Part shown: piece by piece, positions 1-6,485 of the stretch
Layout of the letters: every line of letters begins with the position of its first letter
Numbering within the stretch: the stretch's first letter is position 1
Origin: a virus
DNA: 51,805 nt
IMG/VR virus record: IMGVR_UViG_3300050821_001630
Location: 1 to 51,805 of that record
Reading direction: 5' to 3' (one strand)
Translations under genes and position numbers: made by a program
The notes under the pieces: generated by a model
Told to the model about the DNA's origin: nothing
Database searches by the model: none
Seen by the model: only the letters and a program-made list of their open reading frames with translations

Positions 1-98
1 TTGGTTGTTATTTGCTTTAAATTTACGATTATTATTCTCTCCTTTAGCCCATGAACGAGTGTCTAAAGGAAACGCGACTAGTTTCTTATCAGACTCAA
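1..98. repeat. Terminal direct repeat (contig closure overlap)
   Basis: Bases 1-98 are identical to 51708-51805. The large-terminase reading frame continues in phase when the two copies are merged, so this is the overlap of a circular or circularly permuted genome rather than a biological repeat inside it. The length (98) is what a de Bruijn assembler leaves when it closes a circle, so physical ends are not shown by it. Confidence 0.93.
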
Positions 99-1764
99 TC
101 TCATCAAAAGGCTTCTCGTAGTTATCTGGAACTTCCTCGCGTGTAGATTTATAACCCCAGAAACACAGATTAACTGCATCAGCTCTATCAGGTGAGGGAT
201 AACCACGAGATTTTTGTTCAGTCTTCGTGAGTAGTTGATGGACATTTTGAGTTGTGATTTTGTAGTATCTTGTAGATAACTGCCTAATCATCTTGTCATC
301 CCTCAATAAGATAATCTCGCTTTTCTCAAGAAGAAGTCTCATATTGAAGAATACTTCTGCGCCTCTATTCTTATATGTTTTAGGAAGATAAGAAGTATTT
401 CTATTATCTACAAAACGAATATTCTTATAGCCGCGGCGCTTTAAACTATTCAACATTGGCTTACCCATACCACCAACATCAGCATATACTAGAGCTTGAG
501 GATGATTAAGTCCATTTTCCCTGAAAGTCTGGTCAAGAAAATCAATGGTATCTTCTGTATCTTGAAAGCGAAATGGAATCACTTTGAGAAGTTTATTACC
601 ATTACGAATACATAATACAGTCTCGTCACCACCATCTGAAAGGTCTAATCCTCCTATATTGTGTGGCTCTTGTATCCAGTTTATCTTACTATTTACTGCA
701 CGCCAGATATAGGTATAGGGGATAACTACCATTTCATCAGTAGTGCCAAACTCAGCTAGAATACCCGACTTGAATACAGAAGATTCTTTTCCTCCCGGTA
801 AACTGCGTGCAAAGTTCTCTATTTCCGTTTCACTAATATGAGAACATTTGTATGCAGTAATATGATAGCGAATTCTATCAATAGACGAAACTTCCTTAAT
901 ATCTTTAATACTTTCTCTTGGAACCGCCACTGAAAACTGGTCAAAGAAGTAACCCATTGGTAAACCGGGAGAAGATACATCCACACGATGAGTGATACCT
1001 AAACATCTTGCTAAGGCAGTAAAGATTGCATCAGGAATTGCTTTTGCTTCTGACGCGAATATCGCAAGTTTACAACCCGTTTCAATTGGATGAAATCCTT
1101 CTGCTTTATTCTCTTCATCGGTCGCGAATAGTGTTATTACTCCACCAGTAGGAATACAAGTGTAGGAACGGTAATTACATTTCCAAACCTCAACTCCAAA
1201 CTTAGTATTTACTTTCTGGCAGAGAGAGCGTATATGACGTTCTGTTTGATTGTCTAATTGAACTCCTGAACCATTAGTTGCTACTCCCCAAGCATGACGA
1301 TAACGCATACAAAGCCATACAATACAAGCCGCGAGGATATACTTGTCTTTTCCAGAACCATTAGCAGCACAAACTTCAGCCATGAAAGGATGTTCTTTTA
1401 TATTACGTTCATTAGCAAAATCCAGCATGAATTGGATTTGCCAGTCATGAAGGATTACTTTGGATGAGAGAATATCATCATCTACTAGAAAGAGAAGTTC
1501 TACTGGGTTTAAGAGTAGAATGCCATCAAGTGAGCTTTGTGTGGCTTCTAGTAATTGTGTGGCTTCTGGCTCAGTTGGCTGATTTAGCTCACTCACGAAA
1601 GTAGGCACAGACTGGATAGATGTTGAAGCACAACCAACAACATCAGTATTACACGTAGGTAAAGAAGAATTAAAAACCTCGTCACCAGTCTGCAAAATTC
1701 CACCAGAATTAAAGAATTCTTCTTGGGCTTCGGGAGAGAGTTTTATGAAGGATTCTTTTGTCAT
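1..1764 (-). CDS. terL: Terminase large subunit, N-terminal 588 codons
   Basis: Packaging motor ATPase and nuclease that pumps DNA into the prohead. The frame starts at ATG 1764 (its ATGA overlaps the stop of the upstream gene) and runs off base 1; it resumes at 51707 and stops at 51639, giving about 609 residues. A Walker A motif AANGSGKD is at about residues 133-140, and a Walker-B-region motif FASEAKAIPD at about 236-245. The RNase H-like nuclease shows GLDLSDGGDE at about 372-381, then ADVGGMGK, RGAEVFFN and SPDRADAVN, the usual order for TerL. The canonical Asp before Glu in the ATPase site is Ser here (SEAK), which is seen in some TerL lineages. It follows the small terminase and two membrane proteins in one overlapping operon. 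Confidence 0.93.
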   Translation of the reverse strand, partial: MTKESFIKLSPEAQEEFFNSGGILQTGDEVFNSSLPTCNTDVVGCASTSIQSVPTFVSELNQPTEPEATQLLEATQSSLDGILLLNPVELLFLVDDDILSSKVILHDWQIQFMLDFANERNIKEHPFMAEVCAANGSGKDKYILAACIVWLCMRYRHAWGVATNGSGVQLDNQTERHIRSLCQKVNTKFGVEVWKCNYRSYTCIPTGGVITLFATDEENKAEGFHPIETGCKLAIFASEAKAIPDAIFTALARCLGITHRVDVSSPGLPMGYFFDQFSVAVPRESIKDIKEVSSIDRIRYHITAYKCSHISETEIENFARSLPGGKESSVFKSGILAEFGTTDEMVVIPYTYIWRAVNSKINWIQEPHNIGGLDLSDGGDETVLCIRNGNKLLKVIPFRFQDTEDTIDFLDQTFRENGLNHPQALVYADVGGMGKPMLNSLKRRGYKNIRFVDNRNTSYLPKTYKNRGAEVFFNMRLLLEKSEIILLRDDKMIRQLSTRYYKITTQNVHQLLTKTEQKSRGYPSPDRADAVNLCFWGYKSTREEVPDNYEKPFDEIESDKKLVAFPLDTRSWAKGENNNRKFKANNNQ

Positions 1765-2006
1765 TGACCTATTGCTTTCTTAAAATCATTTTGAATCCTT
1801 TGAGAGATAATATGAGTCGGAAATATATTGAACACAAAGTTAGGGTCACTTTCAGTAGTTCCATCACTTGGAATACTTGCAATTCCTATATACTGAACAG
1901 CACGTATAATTACTTCATTTATTTCAACATTCACCAACTCCTTCAAAATTCCTACAGGAATAAGAGTTGCAATCAGTAATGCTTTAAATGAAGTTCTTCT
2001 ATTCAT
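1761..2006 (-). CDS. Small membrane protein, 81 aa, lysis candidate
   Basis: No family recognised. Residues about 7-25 form one hydrophobic segment (KALLIATLIPVGILKELV) after a short basic N-terminus (MNRRTSFK), so it is probably an inner-membrane protein or has an uncleaved signal anchor; the remaining 55 residues are polar. Its start overlaps the stop of the 47-residue gene upstream (ATGA) and its own stop overlaps the terminase start (ATGA), so three genes are translationally coupled. In T7-type phages, holin and spanin genes sit among the terminase genes, so a lysis role (spanin-like or antiholin) is a positional inference only. Confidence 0.6.
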   Translation of the reverse strand: MNRRTSFKALLIATLIPVGILKELVNVEINEVIIRAVQYIGIASIPSDGTTESDPNFVFNIFPTHIISQRIQNDFKKAIGQ

Positions 2007-2146
2007 GAAAAGCTAATGTGAATATGGTGATGACATAACCAAATAATTATATCAATCACTTTCCAGAGACCACCAACCATTCCTATACTGACCAATATAA
2101 TAAGTAACCAAGGCGGTGGTAAACAATTAAAGTCACTTCCAGTCAT
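2003..2146 (-). CDS. 47-aa transmembrane protein, holin candidate
   Basis: Starts at ATG 2146 and stops at TGA 2003-2005, sharing ATGA with the next gene. The sequence has a long hydrophobic middle (PPPWLLIILVSIGMVGGLW then VIDIIIWLC), with room for one or two membrane helices, and a His-rich tail. It lies directly between the small terminase and the large terminase, where T7-type phages keep a short holin. That position plus the membrane helices suggest a holin, but no family motif exists that could settle it. Confidence 0.55.
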   Translation of the reverse strand: MTGSDFNCLPPPWLLIILVSIGMVGGLWKVIDIIIWLCHHHIHISFS

Positions 2147-2148
2147 AA

Positions 2149-2556
2149 TTATGCTATCTTTTTAATTGCTTGTAAAGACTGCTCTCTAGCAGTAACAAGC
2201 ATTTGATTTATGTTGAGAATATTAAACTGCCCAGTATCACGAATTGCTTTTACAATTTCTTTGCGACCCTTTTTGTCATCGCGAATATAAGTTGCAGCTT
2301 TGAAACGTAAATGTTCATCTTCTGCATTGTGAGCTAAGTCTAGAATAACTTTATTAACGGATTTTAAATCCTCATCACCAAAGTTAAGCTCACTATCTTC
2401 AGAATCTTCTTGTCCACAATCTTTACGATACTTAGAACTAATCTGCATAAGTTTAGCCTTGACAGCAGTCACGTCTAGGGACTGGTCATCTGCGATTTGT
2501 GAAGGAGTCATTCCTTCATTCTCGTAGGAATTTCTTAGTTGATATTCGAGAGACAT
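2149..2556 (-). CDS. terS: Terminase small subunit (probable)
   Basis: A 135-residue acidic, helical protein. The N-terminal 40 residues read like a DNA-binding helix-turn-helix (MTPSQIADDQSLDVTAVKAK), the middle is very acidic (GQEDSEDSE), and the C-terminal half is a predicted helical oligomerisation region. This arrangement (N-terminal HTH, then an oligomer core), the size and the place two genes upstream of the large terminase fit a small terminase that recognises phage DNA and loads the motor. No sequence-level family match was possible, so the call rests on context and the HTH pattern. Confidence 0.6.
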   Translation of the reverse strand: MSLEYQLRNSYENEGMTPSQIADDQSLDVTAVKAKLMQISSKYRKDCGQEDSEDSELNFGDEDLKSVNKVILDLAHNAEDEHLRFKAATYIRDDKKGRKEIVKAIRDTGQFNILNINQMLVTAREQSLQAIKKIA

Positions 2557-2558
2557 TG

Positions 2559-3170
2559 TTAAGGTAATGAAAGATGATGGAGTGGGGCGGGGGCTTTTGG
2601 CAGAGTTGAAATTGGATTTATTAGATGCTTATAAACTCTTGCACATGCACGAACATCTGTTAAAGCATCATGAGCATCAATTAGTGGTTCATTGAAGAAG
2701 TAAGAGTAGCATTCTGATAATTTTGGCCATTTAGGACGACCATTCTTTTGGGTTAGATTCATTATTGGAGTTGTGGTCAACATTGTGCAAAATTCTGATT
2801 TAATGTAATTACCATTTCCTGCAACATTTAATCTGCTTAATTCACAATCAATCAAAAATTTATCGAACTTTAAGTTATGGCCAATTATAATATCACAACA
2901 TTTAAAGAAATGCAAATAAAGTTCTATTGCAAACTTTATTCTAACACCATACTTTTCTGCTCTTTCTTGAGAAACTCCATGAATAGCAGTCATCTCAGCA
3001 CTTATAATAAATCCCTCTGGCTTTATAAGTAATCCAACTTCATTCACTATCTCGTCTTTTTCGTCCAATATGAGCATCCCTAACTGCACAATATTAGGTT
3101 GTGAAGGATGATTAAGAGGCAAATCAAATCTCGCTAATCCCGTGGTTTCTGTGTCAAATACTAGTTTCAT
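2559..3170 (-). CDS. DnaQ-like 3'-5' exonuclease (DEDDh)
   Basis: Exonuclease of the RNase H fold that removes nucleotides from 3' ends. Exo I is FDTETTG with D6 and E8, Exo II is GHNLKFDKF with D103, and Exo III is HDALTD with H167 and D172, so all five DEDDh residues are present. At 203 residues it is a free-standing domain like the DNA polymerase III epsilon core. Its start overlaps the stop of a 42-residue gene (ATGA). Its position at the head of the packaging operon, far from the polymerase genes, is unusual; the polymerase has its own exonuclease domain, so this enzyme may act in end processing, recombination or RNA turnover. Confidence 0.88.
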   Translation of the reverse strand: MKLVFDTETTGLARFDLPLNHPSQPNIVQLGMLILDEKDEIVNEVGLLIKPEGFIISAEMTAIHGVSQERAEKYGVRIKFAIELYLHFFKCCDIIIGHNLKFDKFLIDCELSRLNVAGNGNYIKSEFCTMLTTTPIMNLTQKNGRPKWPKLSECYSYFFNEPLIDAHDALTDVRACARVYKHLINPISTLPKAPAPLHHLSLP

Positions 3171-3295
3171 TTCTTTTTAATTGGAATATCTAAATCAAGT
3201 GCTACACAAGCAAAATCCACCTTAACCACCTTCACTTTCTTTGGTGGCCATTCTTTACACTTCGATATATTAACAAAATCCGCAATCTTATTCAT
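3167..3295 (-). CDS. 42-aa basic protein at the head of the packaging operon
   Basis: Reads ATG at 3295 to TGA at 3167-3169 and shares ATGA with the exonuclease start. It is Lys- and Val-rich (PPKKVKVVKVDFACVALD) and ends IPIKKK. No family is recognised. It is supported by the exact 4-base stop/start overlap, the pattern used throughout this genome. A sigma-54-like promoter lies just upstream, with a predicted start only about 4 bases before the ATG, so the transcript would be nearly leaderless for this gene. Confidence 0.55.
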   Translation of the reverse strand: MNKIADFVNISKCKEWPPKKVKVVKVDFACVALDLDIPIKKK

Positions 3296-3308
3296 GTCAC
3301 TTAAACTC

Positions 3309-3326
3309 TAGCAACTTCTATGCCAT
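3309..3326 (-). promoter_or_regulatory. Sigma-54-type -24/-12 promoter (leftward, packaging operon)
   Basis: On the minus strand the sequence is ATGGCATAGAAGTTGCTA. The invariant GG and GC are 12 bases apart, exactly as in the three strong sites of this genome, and TTGCT is perfect; TGGCAC is changed to TGGCAT. The predicted start is near 3299, four bases before the first gene of the packaging operon. It is weaker than the other sites. Confidence 0.45.
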
Positions 3327-3532
3327 CCTTAATATCATTATTCCATTCCACTCTACATTATACTAGATATAACGGAGGGAGTGTGAAACGTGAAAATTGT
3401 GTGTTGTCCAAGAGCATCTGTTCGACATTTCCAAACCATTTCTGGGACAGAGGCAATCTTTACTAAATCAGTGGAGATACTTATGAATTGTAACTCGATT
3501 AAGCTTATAGAGATAGTTTAGTATTAGGATGT

Positions 3533-3603
3533 TACCTATACATAAGTATGTTGCGAATGATACTTAGGTATGGTATATGCTTGCCAGCATATTGTATGCC
3601 AAC
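3533..3603 (-). promoter_or_regulatory. Leader hairpin with weak sigma-54-like site upstream
   Basis: Bases 3533-3570 form a hairpin (TACCTA with TAGGTA, then AGTAT with ATACT). Just upstream on the minus strand, 3586-3602 reads TTGGCATACAATATGCT: correct 12-base GG-to-GC spacing, but TGGCAT and ATGC instead of TGGCAC and TTGC. A transcript from it would begin at about 3575, immediately before the hairpin, and run into the packaging operon. Between 3296 and 3532 I see nothing else I can name. Confidence 0.25.
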
Positions 3604-3630
3604 AATGTGGTATGATTATTGCTTTGCAAA

Positions 3631-3726
3631 CTACCATAATATCTCCTTATGACACTTGGCACAATAACTGCTTTCATAACCTAAACCTCTGAAGCTAAAA
3701 GGCTTGGCACAGTATATGCAGGTCAT
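3631..3726 (-). CDS. 31-aa zinc-knuckle microprotein
   Basis: ATG at 3726, stop TAG at 3631-3633. Two CxxC knuckles, CIYC at residues 3-6 and CAKC at 22-25, are separated by 15 residues (AKPFSFRGLGYESSY); this is a typical four-Cys zinc ribbon spacing. No longer gene surrounds it and it has no coupled neighbour. The repeated CAK codons create two sigma-54-like matches on the opposite strand, so coding and promoter readings compete here. Zinc-ribbon spacing is the stronger evidence. Confidence 0.5.
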   Translation of the reverse strand: MTCIYCAKPFSFRGLGYESSYCAKCHKEILW

Positions 3727-3762
3727 TTTACGGATTTTATATCACCTTCACTGATACGAGCC

Positions 3763-3892
3763 AACTTGTATAAGCGTTTTGTATTTTTCGTTTTTTGACC
3801 CCCGTTTATCTCTAGGAGGGTAAAATTGTATAAATCATATGATAAATATAACTATATATATTTTATATTTATAAATATATGATATACAAGTT
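3763..3892. ncRNA. Array A element 1: AT-rich segment closed by 10-bp inverted repeat
   Basis: AACTTGTATA at 3763-3772 is perfectly complementary to TATACAAGTT at 3883-3892. Inside are a GC hairpin (ACCC at about 3800 with GGGT at about 3820) and a 60-base stretch of almost pure A/T with nested palindromes (ATCATATGAT, ATATTTATAAATAT). It could be a structured RNA or, because it is the most AT-rich spot between the divergent operons, a DNA-unwinding element of an origin. The strand of any transcript is unknown. Confidence 0.4.
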
Positions 3893-3965
3893 GTTACATA
3901 TCAAAGAAGATACAACGTAATGGAAAGAGTAATGCGAAAGGTATGATTAACATTGTTAGGCGTGG

Positions 3966-4031
3966 CTATACATTAGGAATGCTAATATGAGTGTAAATAC
4001 TTAATAATTAAGGGTTTACATACGTGTATAG
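3966..4031. ncRNA. Array A element 2: 66-base cloverleaf-like element
   Basis: Closed by CTATACA (3966-3972) with TGTATAG (4025-4031). Inside, TTAG-GAATG-CTAA forms one hairpin and TGTAAA...TTTACA with CTTAA...TTAAG forms a second. Size and branching resemble a tRNA, but there is no T-loop consensus and no CCA. Strand unknown. Confidence 0.35.
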
Positions 4032-4038
4032 AATTGCT

Positions 4039-4118
4039 CACTATGGTCAAATTGATACAGTTGTAAGTAATTGATAATCAGATACTTACGTTGATACAGT
4101 TGATTATTGTCCATAGTG
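4039..4118. ncRNA. Array A element 3: 80-base element
   Basis: Closed by CACTATGG (4039-4046) with CCATAGTG (4111-4118). Inside, GTAAGTA pairs with TACTTAC around a 13-base loop, and TTGATACAGTTG occurs twice as a direct repeat, once on each side of that hairpin. It starts seven bases after element 2. Strand unknown. Confidence 0.38.
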
Positions 4119-4145
4119 TCTATTATTAAACAACGATGTAATTAC

Positions 4146-4363
4146 TAGAGATATTGATTAGCAACGATTTACGTGGTGGCATAGGGGGTGCTCTCTTAAA
4201 TTGTGGCTGAACTAGGCAAAATTTTCCTACGGACAAAAATTGCCTAGTTAACAAGGATCGGTTAGTATGGTGGTGAAGCGCGCTTTGTCGTGGCACACCT
4301 GAACTCATTGCGAGAGTGAGATTGATACGCACAGGCAGAGAGCCTCGTAAGAACATATCTCTA
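4146..4363. ncRNA. Array A element 4: 218-base nested structured element
   Basis: Three long-range helices nest correctly: TAGAGATAT 4146-4154 with ATATCTCTA 4355-4363; GCTCTCT 4190-4196 with AGAGAGC 4337-4343; AACTAGGCAA 4210-4219 with TTGCCTAGTT 4240-4249. Smaller hairpins (CTCA...TGAG, AAGCGCGCTT) fill the rest. No reading frame of convincing composition covers it. A 13-mer GTTGTAAGTAATT in element 3 recurs just after it at about 4398. It looks like a compact structured RNA; I do not recognise its class, and the strand is not fixed. Confidence 0.45.
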
Positions 4364-4523
4364 ATTAGGCTGGTATCAGTAGCTTAGACAGAATACGTTG
4401 TAAGTAATTACAATTCATGCTGTTAAGAGACTTTATCCGTTAAACCCTACGCAAGTAGTGTGTCCACAAGGATACAGGATATTTGAAGTAGAAAGGTTAA
4501 ACGGAATTAGGAGAAGAAAACAA

Positions 4524-4997
4524 ATGAAAGTAGCTACTGAAACACAATCCGCGCCGTCCTCGGCGAATGAAGTTGCACCTGTCCAGTCCAGCGACAGTGC
4601 CAGTATTGCCAAGCGTAAAGTCAAGCTTGGTGAGTTTGGCAATGGGCGTTACAGTCCGGCAATGAGTGAGTTATATCACGATTCGCAACGCTTGCTTGGC
4701 TTTGATAACAAACAAGCTCACGTAACTGCTTCGCGCCTGGGAATTGACGCTGGGCAATTGGGGGCTAGTAAGGTTAAGTTGTCCTATGGTAAGAGCGTTG
4801 ACAAGTCTGGTAAAATGACTCTCAAGGAGCTTACTCAGGGTGTCAAGATACTCTCAAGTTGGGCAATGAATGTTGCCAGTGTTTGCAGTCAGTTGGATGG
4901 CGCACGCAAGACCGGGCTGGTCATTAACGATTGCACAATGGACAAGGGTATCATGGCATTCGTCAATGAGGCAGCGGACAGGATTGAAGCGGAATAA
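4524..4997 (+). CDS. Unknown 157-aa protein, GC-richer than neighbours
   Basis: Function not recognised. I start it at ATG 4524 because AGGAG lies nine bases upstream, one of the few Shine-Dalgarno-like sites in the genome; an in-frame ATG at 4458 would add 22 residues of unlikely composition. Residues 1-30 are a low-complexity Ala/Ser linker (QSAPSSANEVAPVQSSDSAS), followed by a basic stretch and a mainly helical domain. The base composition is clearly GC-richer than the flanking DNA, suggesting recent transfer. A GC hairpin sequence in the linker (4552-4565) is repeated exactly in the helicase gene at 9351-9364. It is a single-gene unit followed by two terminator-like hairpins. Confidence 0.75.
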   Translation: MKVATETQSAPSSANEVAPVQSSDSASIAKRKVKLGEFGNGRYSPAMSELYHDSQRLLGFDNKQAHVTASRLGIDAGQLGASKVKLSYGKSVDKSGKMTLKELTQGVKILSSWAMNVASVCSQLDGARKTGLVINDCTMDKGIMAFVNEAADRIEAE

Positions 4998-5019
4998 TCC
5001 GCTGCAAGCCTAATTACAC

Positions 5020-5056
5020 AATGGCCAGTGAACACTTTACATGTTCACTGGCCATT
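5020..5056 (+). terminator. 15-bp perfect hairpin after the 157-aa gene
   Basis: AATGGCCAGTGAACA at 5020-5034 pairs perfectly with 5042-5056 around a seven-base loop. It is followed by TCACTTTC rather than a T-run, so it may be an RNA-stabilising or processing hairpin rather than a terminator itself. Confidence 0.55.
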
Positions 5057-5063
5057 TCACTTT

Positions 5064-5092
5064 CCCCTAAGTATTTGACTAAGGGGTTTTTA
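5064..5092 (+). terminator. Intrinsic terminator
   Basis: CCCCT 5064-5068 pairs with AGGGG 5082-5086, and AGT with ACT inside, followed at once by TTTTTATT. It closes the single-gene unit 4524-4997. Confidence 0.75.
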
Positions 5093-5103
5093 TTGACATA
5101 GCA

Positions 5104-5170
5104 TACGTAGTAGAAAAATCCATCGAATAAGGAGTAATATCTAAGTTCTTTAGATGTTCAAATCTACGTA
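5104..5170 (+). ncRNA. Array B element 1
   Basis: Closed by TACGTAG 5104-5110 with CTACGTA 5164-5170. Inside, ATCTAA-GTTCT-TTAGAT makes a six-base-pair hairpin. It starts 12 bases after the preceding terminator. Plus-strand direction is assumed from the flanking genes. Confidence 0.35.
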
Positions 5171-5183
5171 ATCACGACTCCCT

Positions 5184-5284
5184 TGAGAGTGGACAAATTG
5201 CGAAATTACTCTAACAATAGAATAATCCTTAACAAATCACTCTCAAATGGCATGGAGCAATCAGGGCAAGCCCTGAATTGAGAG
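5184..5284 (+). ncRNA. Array B elements 2 and 3 with mutually exclusive helices
   Basis: CACTCTCAA at 5238-5246 can pair with TTGAGAGTG at 5184-5192 (9 bp) or, through CTCTCAA, with TTGAGAG at 5278-5284 (7 bp). The downstream alternative encloses a very stable TCAGGG-CAAG-CCCTGA hairpin (about 5261-5276). The shared strand is what an RNA switch would use; two adjacent elements sharing an arm is the plainer reading. Confidence 0.38.
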
Positions 5285-5338
5285 GCTTCTTGTTAGCACT
5301 AGCTCAATAGCACGAATACTACCCTAATGAACAGAAGC
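5285..5338 (+). ncRNA. Array B element 4
   Basis: GCTTCT (5285-5290) and GTT (5292-5294) pair with AGAAGC (5333-5338) and AAC (5330-5332), nine pairs with one bulged T. It abuts the previous element with no spacer. Downstream, 5397-5420 holds a separate 8-bp hairpin (CGTTGTAT with ATACAACG). Confidence 0.33.
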
Positions 5339-5451
5339 AATCCAATAGAAGAATCAACCATCGAAGTGAAATATATCTTTAATCCACGACGATATGCGTT
5401 GTATATATAGAAATACAACGACATTATGAACTGTTTTACAGTAAGATTAAG

Positions 5452-5468
5452 TTGGCATGGTTTATGCT
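5452..5468 (+). promoter_or_regulatory. Weak sigma-54-like site
   Basis: TTGGCATGGTTTATGCT has the right GG-to-GC spacing of 12 but differs from the strong sites at TGGCAC (T for C) and TTGC (ATGC). If used, transcription would start near 5479, about 30 bases before the 17-bp-stem element and the early small-gene string. Confidence 0.28.
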
Positions 5469-5510
5469 AGCAGTAGATAGCTGTTGCAGTATAGGGTTGA
5501 ACATAGTTAG

Positions 5511-5655
5511 ATGATTGAATGGAGATTAGTTAGTAATATGTGATTAACTGGTTATGTGCGCACACAACTAGTATAGAGATATTGACAGTGTGGAAATCCA
5601 CGGTGAGCAGTATCGTTACATTGGCGCCAATTATTACTAATCTCCATTCAATTAT
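5511..5655 (+). ncRNA. Array B element 5: cloverleaf with 17-bp closing stem
   Basis: ATTGAATGGAGATTAGT at 5514-5530 is perfectly complementary to 5636-5652, and pairing extends outward to 5511/5655 and inward after a four-base bulge (TAGT duplicated). Inside are three hairpins: a near-perfect 13-bp arm at 5547-5572 centred on TGTGCGCACA; an arm at 5578-5614 (GATATTG with CAGTATC) carrying GTGG-AAAT-CCAC; and the palindrome ATTGGCGCCAAT at 5620-5631. The closing helix is far too long for chance. It has no coding potential. As RNA it would be a four-way junction just upstream of the first small gene; as DNA it could be a cruciform or an origin. Confidence 0.6.
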
Positions 5656-5687
5656 TAACTCATAACAAAAAGGAAAAGCACAAACTT

Positions 5688-5798
5688 ATGATTAAAACAT
5701 GGATAATAACTCTGTTTAATGGCGAAGGTTCTTTTATTCATTATGGTTCGGAAGAAAGCATACAGCAATTTGATTATTGCACGTATCGTGAACTATAA
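5688..5798 (+). CDS. 36-aa hypothetical protein
   Basis: First of a string of tiny early genes. It starts MIKTWIITLF and ends DYCTYREL. The N-terminal pattern (hydrophobic beta strand containing a Trp) resembles two other small proteins of this genome at 8088 and 8874, so it may be a distant member of that set. The start region is A-rich with AAAGGAAAA upstream. Function unknown. Confidence 0.45.
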   Translation: MIKTWIITLFNGEGSFIHYGSEESIQQFDYCTYREL

Positions 5799-5801
5799 TC
5801 T

Positions 5802-5882
5802 ATGCTAACCATCCTACTCGCCCTCTCACTAACCGCAACTGCTTTTATATTAGCAATTGTTTGTAATGGAATAAACAAATGA
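5802..5882 (+). CDS. 26-aa membrane peptide
   Basis: Almost entirely one hydrophobic helix (LTILLALSLTATAFILAIVC) with a short polar end. The stop shares ATGA with the next gene. Early phage membrane peptides often act on the host envelope or in superinfection exclusion, but nothing here shows which. Confidence 0.45.
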   Translation: MLTILLALSLTATAFILAIVCNGINK

Positions 5883-6079
5883 AAATAGAATTAACTGAAC
5901 CAAAACAAAAGCCTATTTTTAAACCTTTTGTTTTAACTCTCGAAACCGAAGAAGAACTAAGTGATTTTATTAATATTGTTTTTCAATCATACAAAGGAAA
6001 TCTTCTTCCTTCTCATATTAGGATGAGATACAAAATATTAGAATCACAAGGAATAATCTCACCACTACAATCCAAATGA
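5879..6079 (+). CDS. 66-aa hypothetical protein
   Basis: Not recognised. It has a Lys/Pro-rich start (KIELTEPKQKPIFKP), an acidic helix (ETEEELSDFINIVF) and a basic C-terminal half. It is coupled by ATGA at both ends to the 26-residue membrane peptide and to the 60-residue gene, so it belongs to the early small-gene operon. Confidence 0.6.
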   Translation: MKIELTEPKQKPIFKPFVLTLETEEELSDFINIVFQSYKGNLLPSHIRMRYKILESQGIISPLQSK

Positions 6080-6258
6080 ACGCTCGCGAATTCTACAGAC
6101 TAACCCAATACTCTATTGCACAACGAAACAAACCCACAATGGCAGTCAAACTAACATCCCGTCGTTCTGCTAAATCTATGGGCAATGGAACCGGACAGAA
6201 ATTTTTGAAAAATGGACGTGTAATTAGTGAATTAACAAGAAGTCAACTTGGATATTAA
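6076..6258 (+). CDS. 60-aa basic hypothetical protein
   Basis: Strongly basic, with SRRSAKSMGNGTGQKFLKNG in the middle; this composition would suit nucleic-acid binding, but no domain is recognised. The start overlaps the previous stop by four bases (ATGA). Confidence 0.55.
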   Translation: MNAREFYRLTQYSIAQRNKPTMAVKLTSRRSAKSMGNGTGQKFLKNGRVISELTRSQLGY

Positions 6259-6292
6259 TTAATAACACCCCTCCGCAACCTAAATTGAAAAG

Positions 6293-6457
6293 ATGAAAAT
6301 AATATATAGAATATTGGGATTTCCTATTGTGCTTTTAATGTTGTGCATTGTGTGGCCGTGGTCACTTTGTAAAAGGCTAAACTTCGCCAAAATAAAAGAT
6401 GCTTGGTGGGACGCGCTTGATTGGTTCACGCCAATATTCCCGGATGATGTTCCATAA
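6293..6457 (+). CDS. 54-aa membrane protein
   Basis: ATG 6293, preceded by GAAAAG. Residues 6-24 (RILGFPIVLLMLCIVWPWS) form a membrane helix, followed by an amphipathic Trp-rich tail (KDAWWDALDWFTPIFPDD). Function unknown; probably an early membrane-acting factor. Confidence 0.5.
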   Translation: MKIIYRILGFPIVLLMLCIVWPWSLCKRLNFAKIKDAWWDALDWFTPIFPDDVP

Positions 6458-6485
6458 TCCACCCCACAACTGAGGACATTATTTT

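Noticed and set aside
4126-4356. Minus-strand reading frame over array A element 4
   Set aside because: Composition is not protein-like, there is no start context or neighbour coupling, and the region is explained by nested helices.
5092-5125. Sigma-70 promoter from TTGACA at 5093
   Set aside because: No TATAAT-like hexamer lies 16-18 bases downstream; the sequence there is AAAAATCC.
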